Source: Gammaproteobacteria bacterium (GTDB lineage Bacteria > Pseudomonadota > Gammaproteobacteria > Pseudomonadales > Azotimanducaceae). Taken from it: 32,477 nt of DNA. Under the pieces are notes generated by a model that did not search any database, was not told the DNA's origin, and saw nothing but the letters and a program-made list of their open reading frames with translations. The DNA is taken from contig PBAA01000022.1 in the NCBI GenBank assembly GCA_002715785.1, forward strand, positions 26,380-58,856, in the 5' to 3' direction. Shown here piece after piece: positions 1 to 9,863 of this stretch (the first letter of the stretch is position 1; each line of letters begins with the position of its first letter). The translations under genes and the position numbers were made by a program.

Positions 1-336
1 CTCGCCGTTCTCGTCGTCGATGTCGGTTACTACCGCTGTGACGGTGTGCTCGTGGTCAGCGAGTACGGGCGCTCGAAATACCGTATCGATGTGTTTGATT
101 TTCCCCCGTGGTGCCCAACGGTGAATCATACTCGTGAGAAAACCCATACCCATGATTCCGGGCACAAGAGCACCAGGTAATCCTTGGGCTCGGGCCTTGC
201 CGTGGTCTTCAAATCGGCCGCTACCAGAATATCCAACCGCTTGAGCAAAGCTACGCGTTGCCTGGAGCGATGTATCGGGTTGCGAGGGGGTTAATTCGTC
301 ACCGAACACCACATCACTGATGGTTTGCACAGTCAT
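1..336 (-). CDS. MaoC-like dehydratase/hydratase, partial (runs off left edge)
   Basis: Minus-strand translation from ATG at 336 is open to the edge: MTVQTISDVVFGDELTPSQPDTSLQATRSFAQAVGYSGSGRFEDHGKARAQGLPGALVPGIMGMGFLTSMIHRW...; hot-dog/MaoC style. Overlaps the upstream gene by ATGA. Confidence 0.7.
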   Translation of the reverse strand, partial: MTVQTISDVVFGDELTPSQPDTSLQATRSFAQAVGYSGSGRFEDHGKARAQGLPGALVPGIMGMGFLTSMIHRWAPRGKIKHIDTVFRAPVLADHEHTVTAVVTDIDDENGE

Positions 337-776
337 TTGTCGGGTCGTTCTCGGATGACCTGGCGCGAATCGGTTGTGGCGAGGTGTTCGCCACTTTCGT
401 CGTATAGTTGCATTCGGGAAACGAGAAAGATCATTCTTCCTGACCTACCACTCTTGGCATAGATGTCGTGTAAATGGGTTTTACCGGTGAGTTTTATACC
501 GGGACGAACCGGCTTGATACAGGCGACAGCTTTCCCACCGTCCATGGAAATGCCTCCGAGTGCCGGAAAGTCGATGGGTAAGCGTCGACCTGAGGCGAGG
601 CTAGCAAGGATCGGGGCGCAGGCTTCGAAGTTAGGGTCTGTGGGGTCGATAAATGCTTCTCGAGTTTCTCCAGAAGCCTTCGCCACTTTTGCTGACTGCT
701 CGGCGTCAATCACGAAACCGGTGCGGTCGAACTCAAGGTCGAGAAACTTCGACCTCAAATCATCGATATCGGTCAT
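333..776 (-). CDS. MaoC-like N-terminal (FAS1-type) dehydratase domain protein, 147 aa
   Basis: Full ORF; MaoC/hot-dog-like composition; 4 bp overlap with the next MaoC-like gene, consistent with a two-subunit hydratase. Confidence 0.6.
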   Translation of the reverse strand: MTDIDDLRSKFLDLEFDRTGFVIDAEQSAKVAKASGETREAFIDPTDPNFEACAPILASLASGRRLPIDFPALGGISMDGGKAVACIKPVRPGIKLTGKTHLHDIYAKSGRSGRMIFLVSRMQLYDESGEHLATTDSRQVIRERPDK

Positions 777-845
777 ATAGACTTCTCCTGATGGACCCGA
801 GTGTTGGAAGTTAATGTCGCACTGAACATTCTGTTGTGGAGCGAG

Positions 846-2015
846 TTAGTCGGCGACAGTTTGGGCTAAGCGTTCCGTGGCCTCGGCAAAATCCTCCATA
901 AAGTTGTAGACCACTGTTCGCACAGCGATGGTTTCGTTCATAAGACCGACACCTTGCCCAACGAAGTAATTCGCAAGCTGGCGAGCTCCGGCATGATCGG
1001 TTTGCGCGAGCTTATCTATTTTTCGGAAGGCGGCCGCTGCCACAACCCCCTGCAGCGGCATTGGTAGTGGTTCGGGACATTCTTCTGCCGTCCATGCATC
1101 CGTCCAGGCAGACCTTAGTTGCCGGGTGTACTTCCCCGTGCGACTTTTAGAACGAACCGTTTGCCGCGAGTTAGCAACGAGCATTTTTTCCTTCACGACA
1201 GGCAGAGTCTCTGCTTCCGCCGTGGTTAACCATACGGATCCAGTCCATGCACCGTGGGCGCCCATGGCCATACACGCAGCCATTTGACGGCCTGTGACGA
1301 TGCCGCCCGCTGCCAATACACACATGTCGTACTCTTTAATCGCATCAATCACTTCAGGGACGAGGACTAGCGTTGATACTTCTCCACAGTGCCCCCCCGC
1401 TTCAGTACCAGCGACAATAAGGACGTCTACCCCGGCCTCTGCGTGTTTTACAGCGTGTTCCTTAGCTCCAGCGAGCGCTCCGACGACGATCCCCTTTTCA
1501 CGGGCCATGGACATCATGTAAGTGGGTGGAACGCCGAGCGCGTTGACGACCATCTTGACGGGGTGTGCAAACGCGGATTCAAGAATCTCAGTCGCGCCGG
1601 TCTGGCGCATGTTGTCGCCGACTCCACCGCGGATGACTCCAGTCCATAGGTCCGCGGTGTCAATATCGTGCTGGGCGAGCAGCTCTTCGATGTACCTTTT
1701 GTGCTCTATCGGAATTCGGTCTTCGAGCTCTTCTTTTGACAATCCTTGCGCTTTGCTTTCCATGCTTGTCGGTACGAGTAGGTCAACGCCGTAAGGTTTT
1801 CCGTTGACGTGCTCGTCGATCCACGTTAGCTCGACATCGAGGGTTTCGGGCGTGTGGCCGGCCGCACCAAGTACACCAAAACCACCCGCATTACTCACCT
1901 CCGCAATCACGTCTCGACAGTGGCTGAATGCAAATAAAGGGAATTCGATCCCCAACAAGTCACAAATTTTCGAGTTCACTTCTGATCCCCATCTCGCTCG
2001 TGTATAAGCTATCAC
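846..2015 (-). CDS. Nitronate monooxygenase / 2-nitropropane dioxygenase-like flavoprotein (likely GTG start at 1979)
   Basis: ICDLLGIEFPLFAFSHCRDVIAEVSNAGGFGVLGAAG and VLIVAGTEAGGHCGEVSTLVLVPEV motifs; homology-like start VNSKICDLLG at GTG 1979. Confidence 0.85.
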   Translation of the reverse strand: MIAYTRARWGSEVNSKICDLLGIEFPLFAFSHCRDVIAEVSNAGGFGVLGAAGHTPETLDVELTWIDEHVNGKPYGVDLLVPTSMESKAQGLSKEELEDRIPIEHKRYIEELLAQHDIDTADLWTGVIRGGVGDNMRQTGATEILESAFAHPVKMVVNALGVPPTYMMSMAREKGIVVGALAGAKEHAVKHAEAGVDVLIVAGTEAGGHCGEVSTLVLVPEVIDAIKEYDMCVLAAGGIVTGRQMAACMAMGAHGAWTGSVWLTTAEAETLPVVKEKMLVANSRQTVRSKSRTGKYTRQLRSAWTDAWTAEECPEPLPMPLQGVVAAAAFRKIDKLAQTDHAGARQLANYFVGQGVGLMNETIAVRTVVYNFMEDFAEATERLAQTVAD

Positions 2016-2114
2016 ACGTTATGTGGGCTTCATCTAAACGTTGGGCTGGCCATTCCCATAGGTGAAATCGCACTGGACGAGAACGTTAGGAGACGTCAAT
2101 AATCGTATTGAAAT

Positions 2115-2942
2115 TTGCGCGTGTACTCCCTGGACGTATTTACTGTGGATCAAGACGTAACGCCAGGGAATCGCGCTGCCAGCAACACGAACAAGATGAA
2201 ACGGGTGAGCATGTCGACCGATAAGCACAAAAACGATATCTACGGGGACCTCAATAAAAGGAAGACGGATGAGCCGGCAATAGCTGCGGCGACGGTGGTT
2301 CTTTTGCGCGACGGGTCGGATGGCGTCGAAGTTCTAATGTTGCGGAAGAACGCGCGGATTGACTTCGGAGGGATGTGGGTTTTCCCTGGAGGTAAAATCG
2401 ATCCGGATGATTACCGTGGAGGTGATGATCTCGAAGCCGCAGCGCGCTGCGCGGCATCCCGCGAGTCAGAGGAGGAAGCGGGGATTTCCCCGGCGTCGGA
2501 CCAATTTGTTTGGTTCGCGCATTGGACCCCTCCGGCGAGTACAGCTCGGCGATACGCGACCTGGTTTTTTGCGGCTCAGGCGGAAATCGACGAACCCATC
2601 CAAATTGATGGTGGGGAAATAGAGGAACACGCTTGGATCAATCCTGCGAAAGCATTGGAAAAACACGGACAAGGCGAAATTGATTTGGCACCGCCCACTT
2701 GGGTGACTCTTTACGAGTTATCGAGATATCAACCGACGACTGCGGTTCTTGAGCACCTCGCGTCGCGCGAACCGAAGGTATACGAAACCCACGTCGCTGA
2801 GAGGTCCGATGGGGTCCGCGTCGCGATGTGGCACGGTGACGCTGGCTATGAGAGCTGGGATCCTGATCTCGATGGTGATCGGCATCGTCTGGTGATGGCG
2901 CGTGGCGGCTTTACGTTCGAAAATGACGTCGAAAACTATTAA
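2115..2942 (+). CDS. NUDIX hydrolase family protein (true start likely ATG near 2196-2211)
   Basis: AAATVVLLRDGSDGVEVLMLRKNARIDFGGMWVFPGGKIDPDD...AASRESEEEAGI, a NUDIX-box-like motif. Confidence 0.85.
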   Translation: MRVYSLDVFTVDQDVTPGNRAASNTNKMKRVSMSTDKHKNDIYGDLNKRKTDEPAIAAATVVLLRDGSDGVEVLMLRKNARIDFGGMWVFPGGKIDPDDYRGGDDLEAAARCAASRESEEEAGISPASDQFVWFAHWTPPASTARRYATWFFAAQAEIDEPIQIDGGEIEEHAWINPAKALEKHGQGEIDLAPPTWVTLYELSRYQPTTAVLEHLASREPKVYETHVAERSDGVRVAMWHGDAGYESWDPDLDGDRHRLVMARGGFTFENDVENY

Positions 2943-2958
2943 CCATCCCGACTAGAGG

Positions 2959-4551
2959 CTAGTCCGCCAAGGTCATGGCGGCCGCTTTCTCGCCGATCAT
3001 AATGCAAGGCGCGTTGGTGTTTCCCGAAACTAATGTTGGCATTACGGACGCGTCCGCGATCCTCAAGCCCTCGATTCCGTGCACCCGTAGCTGATCATCG
3101 ACGACGGCGTAGGGATCGCTACCCATTTTGCATGTCCCAACAGGGTGGAAAACGGTGCTTCCTGTGGCACGACAGAAGTTCAGGAGTTCTTCGTAAGAAT
3201 CACACGTTGCACCCGGAAACAGCTCATTATCAGAGAATTTTTGTAGCGCGGGGGCAGCACCGACCTGTCGGGCGATGCGCATGCCTGCGACTAAGGCGTC
3301 TCGGTCGATTTGTTCCGAAAGAAAATTGGGTCTGATCACAGGGGCTGCTTCTGGATCATTGCTTTGGATATGGATCGAACCTTGGCTCTCAGGACGTAAT
3401 TGACAGACGGACAAGGTCATGCCGGGTTCTCTTTCGAGAGTACCGCGACGGGCATTGCGGGCATAGCTGGCGTGGGCAAAGTGGAACTGGACATCCGGCG
3501 AGTCAAGCTCTTCGCGCGTTCGGACGAAACCATGCGCAATACCCGCGGTGTAGGTCATGACCCCACGGCGCGTGAAAGCATACTTTGCTGCTTCGCCGAG
3601 TAGTTTAAGTGGCCGAGTATCTTGATTGAGGGTCGTGACTCCTTTGACTCTCCACGCAATGCTGCTCGCATAATGATCTCGGTAATTCTCTCCAACGCCA
3701 GGCAGTTCGTGGGCAACGTCGATATCGTACTTACGCAATAATTCGGGGTTGCCGATGCCAGACAGTTCAAGCAATTGCGGTGACTGGACAGCGCCTGCAC
3801 ACAACAAAACCTCGCGATTGGCGCGCGCTTCACGCGCTTGACCTGCGACACTGTATCGGATCCCTACCGCGCGGCGATTGTCTAAGACGATACGATGCAC
3901 GTGTGCACGAGTGGTGATGTGCAAATTTTTCCGGTGACGAGCAGGTCGTAAAAATGCGTCCGCGGTACTGTGGCGTCGACCACGCAACTGAGTGACTTGG
4001 TAATAGCCGAAGCCTTCCTGGGATACGCCGTTGTAGTCAGGCGTTTTGGGATAGCCGATTTCGACGCCCGCGTCGATAAACGCGTCAAGTAATGGGTGGT
4101 GTTCGACCATATCGGCAACGTTTAATTCGCCACCCGATCCGCGGAATTGATCGTCGCCCCGTTCGAAGTTTTCGGATTGTCTAAAAAAAGGAAGAACTTC
4201 GTCGTACGACCACCCACGATTCCCCAATTGCGCCCAAGTGTCGTAGTCGAGTGGCTGGCCACGCACGTACAACATACCGTTAATGGAGCTAGACCCGCCG
4301 AGAACCTTGCCGCGCGGAATGGGAATCTCGCGATTGGCGGTGCCTTCCTCCGGCTCAGTGTTGAAACACCAATTGAGACTCGGTTTGTCGATCATTTTCC
4401 AGAACCCTACTGGTATATGGATAAGTGGGTTCCAGGCCCTTCCGCCGGCTTCAACTAACAGGACCTTGGTGGTTGAGTTTTGGCTCAATCGGTTGGCCAC
4501 GACACAACCGGCCGATCCGGCACCGATTACAATATAGTCATACTCCTCCAC
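2959..4551 (-). CDS. GMC family FAD oxidoreductase (choline/alcohol dehydrogenase-like)
   Basis: N-terminal [42 protein letters not shown]-terminal [13 protein letters not shown]...[14 protein letters not shown]. Confidence 0.95.
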   Translation of the reverse strand: MEEYDYIVIGAGSAGCVVANRLSQNSTTKVLLVEAGGRAWNPLIHIPVGFWKMIDKPSLNWCFNTEPEEGTANREIPIPRGKVLGGSSSINGMLYVRGQPLDYDTWAQLGNRGWSYDEVLPFFRQSENFERGDDQFRGSGGELNVADMVEHHPLLDAFIDAGVEIGYPKTPDYNGVSQEGFGYYQVTQLRGRRHSTADAFLRPARHRKNLHITTRAHVHRIVLDNRRAVGIRYSVAGQAREARANREVLLCAGAVQSPQLLELSGIGNPELLRKYDIDVAHELPGVGENYRDHYASSIAWRVKGVTTLNQDTRPLKLLGEAAKYAFTRRGVMTYTAGIAHGFVRTREELDSPDVQFHFAHASYARNARRGTLEREPGMTLSVCQLRPESQGSIHIQSNDPEAAPVIRPNFLSEQIDRDALVAGMRIARQVGAAPALQKFSDNELFPGATCDSYEELLNFCRATGSTVFHPVGTCKMGSDPYAVVDDQLRVHGIEGLRIADASVMPTLVSGNTNAPCIMIGEKAAAMTLAD

Positions 4552-4614
4552 GCCCGCTCCTTTTCGCGTCTCCGCAACGTACTATGGTGTGCAGGCAGAG
4601 GTTGGAGAAGAGTC

Positions 4615-5364
4615 ATGCTGAGTGCAAGTCAGGTCGAACAGTATCGAGAGCAAGGATACGTAGTTCCGGACTTCCGCTTGTCCGATGAAACGGTCAACGC
4701 GATTCGTGCCCAACACGAGCGCCTTTTAAGTGATCACCCGGAGTTTTCCGACTACTGTCCGGCGTTGCTCATTCACGATACCGGCTTCCTCAACTATGCG
4801 CGGAATGACGAGATCCTCGATATGGTTGAGCAGCTCATCGGTCCAAACATTGCGTTGTGGAATCAGAGTTTTTTTGCCAAGCCGGCACGCGTGGGATCCC
4901 GCACTCCGTGGCACCAGGACGGCGAATATTGGCCTATGCGGCCGCTCGCGACTTGTTCGGTTTGGATTGCCATTGATGATGCGACCAGTGAAAACGGCTG
5001 TCTTCGATTCCTACCGGGCACCCACCGGTCGCGAGATCTTGCTCAACACCACTTCAATAAGGCGGACGGCCTGTCTTTGCCGCTAGAAATTGATGAGTCC
5101 GTCGTTGATGAATCGTTGGCGGTTGATATAACGCTGCAAGCCGGCCAGATGTCATTGCACGATGTCTTTTTGGTACACGGTTCCGAACCCAATCAATCGC
5201 CGAATCCGCGTCGAGGCATGACTCTTCGGTTCATGCCGACGACATCAATATATCGCCGTGACCTGGGAGCTGGGGGAAGTGCTTCCGCAAATGATCTACG
5301 TACGCTTTATCTGATGCGGGGTTCGGACATCAGTGGCCAGAATGATTTTCGCGTACGTTGGTAA
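4615..5364 (+). CDS. Phytanoyl-CoA dioxygenase family Fe(II)/2OG oxygenase
   Basis: ATG at 4615 gives MLSASQVEQYREQGYVVPDF; HQD (HxD) motif in TPWHQDGEYWPM, distal His in LVHGSEPNQSPNPRRGMTLRF. The ORF-track start at 4480 overlaps the GMC gene and is unlikely. Confidence 0.9.
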   Translation: MLSASQVEQYREQGYVVPDFRLSDETVNAIRAQHERLLSDHPEFSDYCPALLIHDTGFLNYARNDEILDMVEQLIGPNIALWNQSFFAKPARVGSRTPWHQDGEYWPMRPLATCSVWIAIDDATSENGCLRFLPGTHRSRDLAQHHFNKADGLSLPLEIDESVVDESLAVDITLQAGQMSLHDVFLVHGSEPNQSPNPRRGMTLRFMPTTSIYRRDLGAGGSASANDLRTLYLMRGSDISGQNDFRVRW

Positions 5365-5392
5365 GGGTGTAGCTAGAATCTACTAAGTATTT

Positions 5393-6187
5393 TCACGGTC
5401 GCTTCGAACCGATCCCCCAAGGAGCCGCCCAGGTAAGACCTTCGATGGTTGTTGTGCGGGCGCGGTATTCGCAACCAACCCATCCGGAATACCCCATATT
5501 GTCTAGCACGCCAAGGAGGTGCGGAATATTCACTTCCCCGTATTGCGGCTCGTTTCGACCGGGGACGCTAGAGAATTGGACGTGCCCGAGTACGGGCCAA
5601 TGGTGTGCGAGGCCGGCGGCTAGATCACCTTCCATGATTTGGAGATGGTAGAAGTCGAATTGAAGGAGAACGTTAGGCATGGCCACCGCATCAATGATTT
5701 GTCGTGCGTGGGAGCTGTTGCTGTGTAGGTAACCGGGCACATCACGACTGTTCAGCGGTTCAATCAAAAGCGTGATCCCGAGGTCTTCCGCAATGGGCGC
5801 GGTTGCCCGGAGATTCTCGATAAACACATCTTCGCATTCACGTGCTGTAGAACCCTCGGGTACCACGCCCGCCATGACGTGTATCAAACCTGCACCCAAC
5901 TCCGACGCGTATTCCAACGATTCGGAGACAATAGCTTTGAATTCGTTCTCCCGCCCGGGTAGTGCGGCAACCCCTCGCTCGCCAGCCTCGGCATTACCCA
6001 TCCGTGTATTGACGAGAATGAGCTCGAGCTCGTTATCCGTGAGGATCGATTTCAGTTCCTCAACAGCATGACCGTAGGGCTGCAGGTATTCGACTGCGTC
6101 GAACCCGACTTGCCGAGCCGCGGCAAATCGTTCGACGGGCGCTAATTCAGTGAACATCGTCGTCAGGTTTGCAGCAAGTCTTGGCAT
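5393..6187 (-). CDS. Hydroxypyruvate isomerase-like / sugar phosphate isomerase-epimerase TIM barrel
   Basis: MPRLAANLTTMFTELAPVERFAAARQVGFDAVEYLQPYGH..., LLIEPLNSRDVPGYLHS, NVLLQFDFYHLQIMEGDL, WVGCEYRA typical of the Hyi family. Confidence 0.85.
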   Translation of the reverse strand: MPRLAANLTTMFTELAPVERFAAARQVGFDAVEYLQPYGHAVEELKSILTDNELELILVNTRMGNAEAGERGVAALPGRENEFKAIVSESLEYASELGAGLIHVMAGVVPEGSTARECEDVFIENLRATAPIAEDLGITLLIEPLNSRDVPGYLHSNSSHARQIIDAVAMPNVLLQFDFYHLQIMEGDLAAGLAHHWPVLGHVQFSSVPGRNEPQYGEVNIPHLLGVLDNMGYSGWVGCEYRARTTTIEGLTWAAPWGIGSKRP

Positions 6188-6326
6188 GGCGGTGTTTGTT
6201 TGTGAGTCAGTTATTCAGGATTGTATACGTGGTTTACAGGGTACAAACGGCTGCGTTCGCCCCTCATCACTCTTGGAGTGGAATCGATCCCTGTCGATCC
6301 ATGGTCCCTACGGCAATTTCTTGCCA

Positions 6327-7358
6327 TTAGGAGTAGCCGATCGAAAGTAGGTTCTCGACCGGTTGGTAGAGCTCCTCGAGATAGCCGACATCGGTTGCAC
6401 TTAGCTGAATGTTCGTTGCCTCAACCAGCTGATCGAGTTGTTCGATGCGTGACACGCCGACCACGGGAGCGTACACCTCGGGTTTATTGAGCATCCAGGC
6501 CAAAGCGATCTGTGCCGGAGTTTGTCCGAGTTTTCGTGCGACTTCGGCGTTCCGTTCGGCGATCGAAAAATCCATTTCGCCGCGGTATAGGCTTTCCGTG
6601 CGGGAACGATCGCGACCCTGAGAACGAGCCGTACTTCCCTGGTCGAACCCACCCTGATACGAACCCGCAAGTATGCCTCGGGCGAGCGGGGACCATGGCG
6701 ACACTGCGACGCCGGTGGTGGCGCAGTATGGGTTCATTTCGCGCTCTTCCTCCCGGTAAATAAGGTTGTAATGATTCTGCATGGAAATGAAGGGTGTCCA
6801 ACGATGCATTGACGCCGTCATCTGGAGTTCGACGAATTGCCAGGCGAACATGGAGGAAGCACCGAGATACAGGACCTTTCCTGCTTTTACAACGTCGTGA
6901 AGTGCTTCCATCGTTTCTTCGACCGGAACCTGTGCATGCCCAGGCACGCCATGGGGGTGTCGGTGGATGACCAGCTGGTCAATGTAATCGAGACCGAGGC
7001 GTCCGAGACTTGCATCGACACCTTCAAGAATGTGTTTCCTTGAGAGGCCACCTTGGTTGGCGCCCGGTCCCATGGGCATCGAAATTTTCGTCGCGATGAC
7101 AAATTGATCTCGAGGCAAGAGTTCGTTTAGGAGAGCACCGACAACTTCCTCGCAAGCACCGACGCCGTACGTATCGGCGCAATCGAAGTAAAACAAGCCA
7201 TGGTCGATTGCCGCTTTAAAGATTGGCCGAGCTTCATCAATTCCCAGGGTCCAATCGCCTTGATGTCCCTGGCCTGGTTTTCCAAAATTCATGGTTCCGA
7301 GACAAAGTTGGGAGACTCGTAAGCCGCTGTTTTTTCCGAGTTGTATAGCTTCAAGCAT
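6327..7358 (-). CDS. Aldo/keto reductase
   Basis: LGLRVSQLCLGTMNFG-type start, FDCADTYGVGACEEVVG, YIDQLVIHRHPHG, VSPWSPLARGILAG. Confidence 0.93.
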   Translation of the reverse strand: MLEAIQLGKNSGLRVSQLCLGTMNFGKPGQGHQGDWTLGIDEARPIFKAAIDHGLFYFDCADTYGVGACEEVVGALLNELLPRDQFVIATKISMPMGPGANQGGLSRKHILEGVDASLGRLGLDYIDQLVIHRHPHGVPGHAQVPVEETMEALHDVVKAGKVLYLGASSMFAWQFVELQMTASMHRWTPFISMQNHYNLIYREEEREMNPYCATTGVAVSPWSPLARGILAGSYQGGFDQGSTARSQGRDRSRTESLYRGEMDFSIAERNAEVARKLGQTPAQIALAWMLNKPEVYAPVVGVSRIEQLDQLVEATNIQLSATDVGYLEELYQPVENLLSIGYS

Positions 7359-7428
7359 GATGTTCTTTCCTTGAGGGCTTTGCTGTAGGTCCGAAATAGT
7401 ATCGAATGGAACCAGCGGGGGTTAACTA

Positions 7429-8607
7429 ATGCCACAAGAAGTTGGCGCGCTTTCCAAAGTGCGGATTATTGACTTGACGGACGAACGTGCCATTTACGGC
7501 GCGAAACTACTTGCGGATCTGGGCGCGGATGTTGTCCGACCGGAACCGCTCGAAGGGGACCCGTTGAGACAGCGAGGGCCTTTTTGTAACGATGACCCCG
7601 ACGAACCGTCTCTTTGGCACGCTTTTTTTGCTTCGAATCGTCGCTTTATTTCGTTGGATCTTGAAACTCAAACAGGTCTGGATCAATTAACGGGATTGAT
7701 CGCAAATGCGGAGATCGTGTTGGTGTCGGAAGGAGCTTTTGGCACTTCAGATTTGGACCTCGATGTCGCCATGCGGGTCAATCCTGCACTGGTTTGGATC
7801 GAGTGCTCGTCTTTTGGTAACGAGGGGCCTTGGAAGGACTACGTCGCGCCGGACCTGGTGGCGGGCGCGTTAGGAGGCTCGGTCTCTACGACAGGCGATG
7901 TGGATACCCCGCCGCTGAAAGCATTTGGCGACCTAAACTTTGTGGTGTCCGGTTGCTATACCGCTATCGCAGCATTGAGTGCGCTCTATCACGCTAAGGA
8001 GACAGGCCAAGGTCAGCGTGTGGATGTGCCGGTGCATCAATGCATCGCCTCGTGCCTGGAACACGTATTCATGTGGTACTGGTATTCGGACTTGTTGGGG
8101 CCGGCCCGAGGCCGGGCTCTTGAGCGTCGAGGTAGTCTGCATTGGTCGAACATGTATGTTGTTATGCAGGCCGTGGGCGGCACCATCATGGTCACGCCGA
8201 CCCCTGATATCGATGCGCAGCTAACATGGCTCATCGAGGCGGACGAATTCGGAGATTTGTTCGAACCGGAATACCAAGATCCGGCGAATCAGGCTCAATT
8301 TATGGCGCGTCTCATGGAAGTTTTGCGTACCTTTGTCGGATCGAAAGATGTGGAAGCGTTGTTTCTCGAAGCCCAATCGCGTCATGCACCGTACGGATGG
8401 GTGTTGCCGATCGAGAAGGTGGGAGAAAATCCTCAACTTGAGGCACGCGATTGGTGGCATCCGTACTCGATCGGTGAGCACGTTGTAAAGGGGCCGGGGA
8501 CGCCTTATCGATTTAGTCAGACACCTTGGCAAATGAAGCCGTATGTTGAAACCGACGTCGATGCGAAACGCGTCTTGCAAGACCTCGGTTGGGACAACGA
8601 TCGATGA
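7429..8607 (+). CDS. CaiB/BaiF family CoA-transferase, atypical partner of tandem pair
   Basis: VRIIDLTDERAIYGAKLLADLGADVVRPEPLEGDPLRQRGPF, ECSSFGNEGPWKDYVAPDLV, ETGQGQRVDVPV. Confidence 0.88.
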   Translation: MPQEVGALSKVRIIDLTDERAIYGAKLLADLGADVVRPEPLEGDPLRQRGPFCNDDPDEPSLWHAFFASNRRFISLDLETQTGLDQLTGLIANAEIVLVSEGAFGTSDLDLDVAMRVNPALVWIECSSFGNEGPWKDYVAPDLVAGALGGSVSTTGDVDTPPLKAFGDLNFVVSGCYTAIAALSALYHAKETGQGQRVDVPVHQCIASCLEHVFMWYWYSDLLGPARGRALERRGSLHWSNMYVVMQAVGGTIMVTPTPDIDAQLTWLIEADEFGDLFEPEYQDPANQAQFMARLMEVLRTFVGSKDVEALFLEAQSRHAPYGWVLPIEKVGENPQLEARDWWHPYSIGEHVVKGPGTPYRFSQTPWQMKPYVETDVDAKRVLQDLGWDNDR

Positions 8608-9815
8608 GACCACTGGAAGGCATTAAAGTTCTCGATTTTACGCATGTCCTCGCCGGGCCATTCGCGACCCGCCTACTCGGAGATATGGGCGCCGACGTCG
8701 TCAAGATCAACTCCATCGCCCGGGCGACTGCGATCAACGCGACGAATAATCCCTATTACACGATGTGGAATCGAAACAAACGGGCCCTCGCACTCGATAT
8801 GTCTCGTGATGAAGCGAAACGCATTGGTAAAGATCTTTGCGCTAGGGCCGACGTGGTGATCGATAATTTTTCGGTCGGAGTGTTGGATCGTTGGGGGGTT
8901 GGTTACGATTTGGTTTCTGCAGTTAATCCCGAGGTGATCTATGTGCAGATGTCGGGCATGGGACAAGGCGGACCTTGGTCTGATTTCGTTACCTACGCCC
9001 CGACCATTCATGCTTTGAGTGGCTTGACTCACCTGACGGGCGTCGAGGGAAGGCAAGACATCGGTATCGGGTTCTCCTACAACGATCACGCGGCGGGGTT
9101 GCACGGAGCCGTCGCCATGTTGGCCGCGATTCAAGCGCGCCGCTTAACCGGAAAAGGGCAGCGCGTAGATCTTTCACAGTTTGAAGTTGGCGTAAATTTG
9201 CTCGGACCAGCATTGCTTGATCTGTTCAGCAACGGCAGAGCTGCACGTCCCGCTGGGAATCGTCTTCCCTACGACGAGGTAGCTCCTCACAACTGTTATC
9301 CATGTGCGGGCGCGACGTCTGACGACATTGCTGATGAGCGTTGGGTTGCGATTGCGTGTATGTCCGATGATCAGTGGCAAGAATTGTGTCGAGTGATGGG
9401 TGAACCAGAGTGGTCGAGCGCTCCGGTATACGATACGGCAGCGGGACGCGTAGCGGCTATCGACGAACTCGATCGACAGATAGGACGATGGACGGCGCAA
9501 CTGGATGCCGTCGAGGTGATGGTGCGGTGCCAAGCCGCTGGGATCCCCGCGGGCGTCGTACAGAATTCCATTGATCTAGCTGAAAACGATCCGCAAATCG
9601 CGGCCTCGGACTTTTTGATGACATTTGATGAGCCCAATCCCGTGATCGGGACGACGTACGGAGACCGGCTGCCACTTACGTTTAGCTTGACGCCTTGTGA
9701 CACCTACACAAGGGTTCGAGATGTCGGCGAAGATAACGTGTCGGTGCTCTCGGATTGGCTTGGCATGGATAACGAAGACGTTGTTAAGGGCGAGAACGCT
9801 GGTTACTTTGTGTGA
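8604..9815 (+). CDS. CaiB/BaiF family CoA-transferase, canonical partner of tandem pair
   Basis: ATGA overlap with the upstream gene; MRPLEGIKVLDFTHVLAGPFATRLLGDMGADVVKINS, MSGMGQGGPWSDF, LTGKGQRVDLSQFE. Confidence 0.93.
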   Translation: MRPLEGIKVLDFTHVLAGPFATRLLGDMGADVVKINSIARATAINATNNPYYTMWNRNKRALALDMSRDEAKRIGKDLCARADVVIDNFSVGVLDRWGVGYDLVSAVNPEVIYVQMSGMGQGGPWSDFVTYAPTIHALSGLTHLTGVEGRQDIGIGFSYNDHAAGLHGAVAMLAAIQARRLTGKGQRVDLSQFEVGVNLLGPALLDLFSNGRAARPAGNRLPYDEVAPHNCYPCAGATSDDIADERWVAIACMSDDQWQELCRVMGEPEWSSAPVYDTAAGRVAAIDELDRQIGRWTAQLDAVEVMVRCQAAGIPAGVVQNSIDLAENDPQIAASDFLMTFDEPNPVIGTTYGDRLPLTFSLTPCDTYTRVRDVGEDNVSVLSDWLGMDNEDVVKGENAGYFV

Positions 9816-9863
9816 CCTGCCGACCAAAGGTTTTGAGTTGATCCGACTCGTTTCAAATTTGCC

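Noticed and set aside
463-780. 105-aa plus-strand ORF opposite the MaoC-like gene
   Set aside because: Fully antisense to a better-supported gene; low-complexity Ser/Arg-rich composition typical of shadow ORFs.
2034-2228. Minus ORF ending SPNVLVQCDFTYGNGQPNV, similar to NVLLQFDFYH of the Hyi protein (also shared DNA CCTAACGTTCTC)
   Set aside because: Considered as a Hyi fragment, but the similarity covers only about 8 residues and does not extend; likely chance.
4480-4614. N-terminal extension of the PhyH ORF
   Set aside because: Overlaps the divergent GMC gene; family-like start begins at ATG 4615.
8673-9134. 153-aa minus-strand ORF inside the CaiB gene
   Set aside because: Antisense shadow of a strongly supported CoA-transferase; no recognisable motif.
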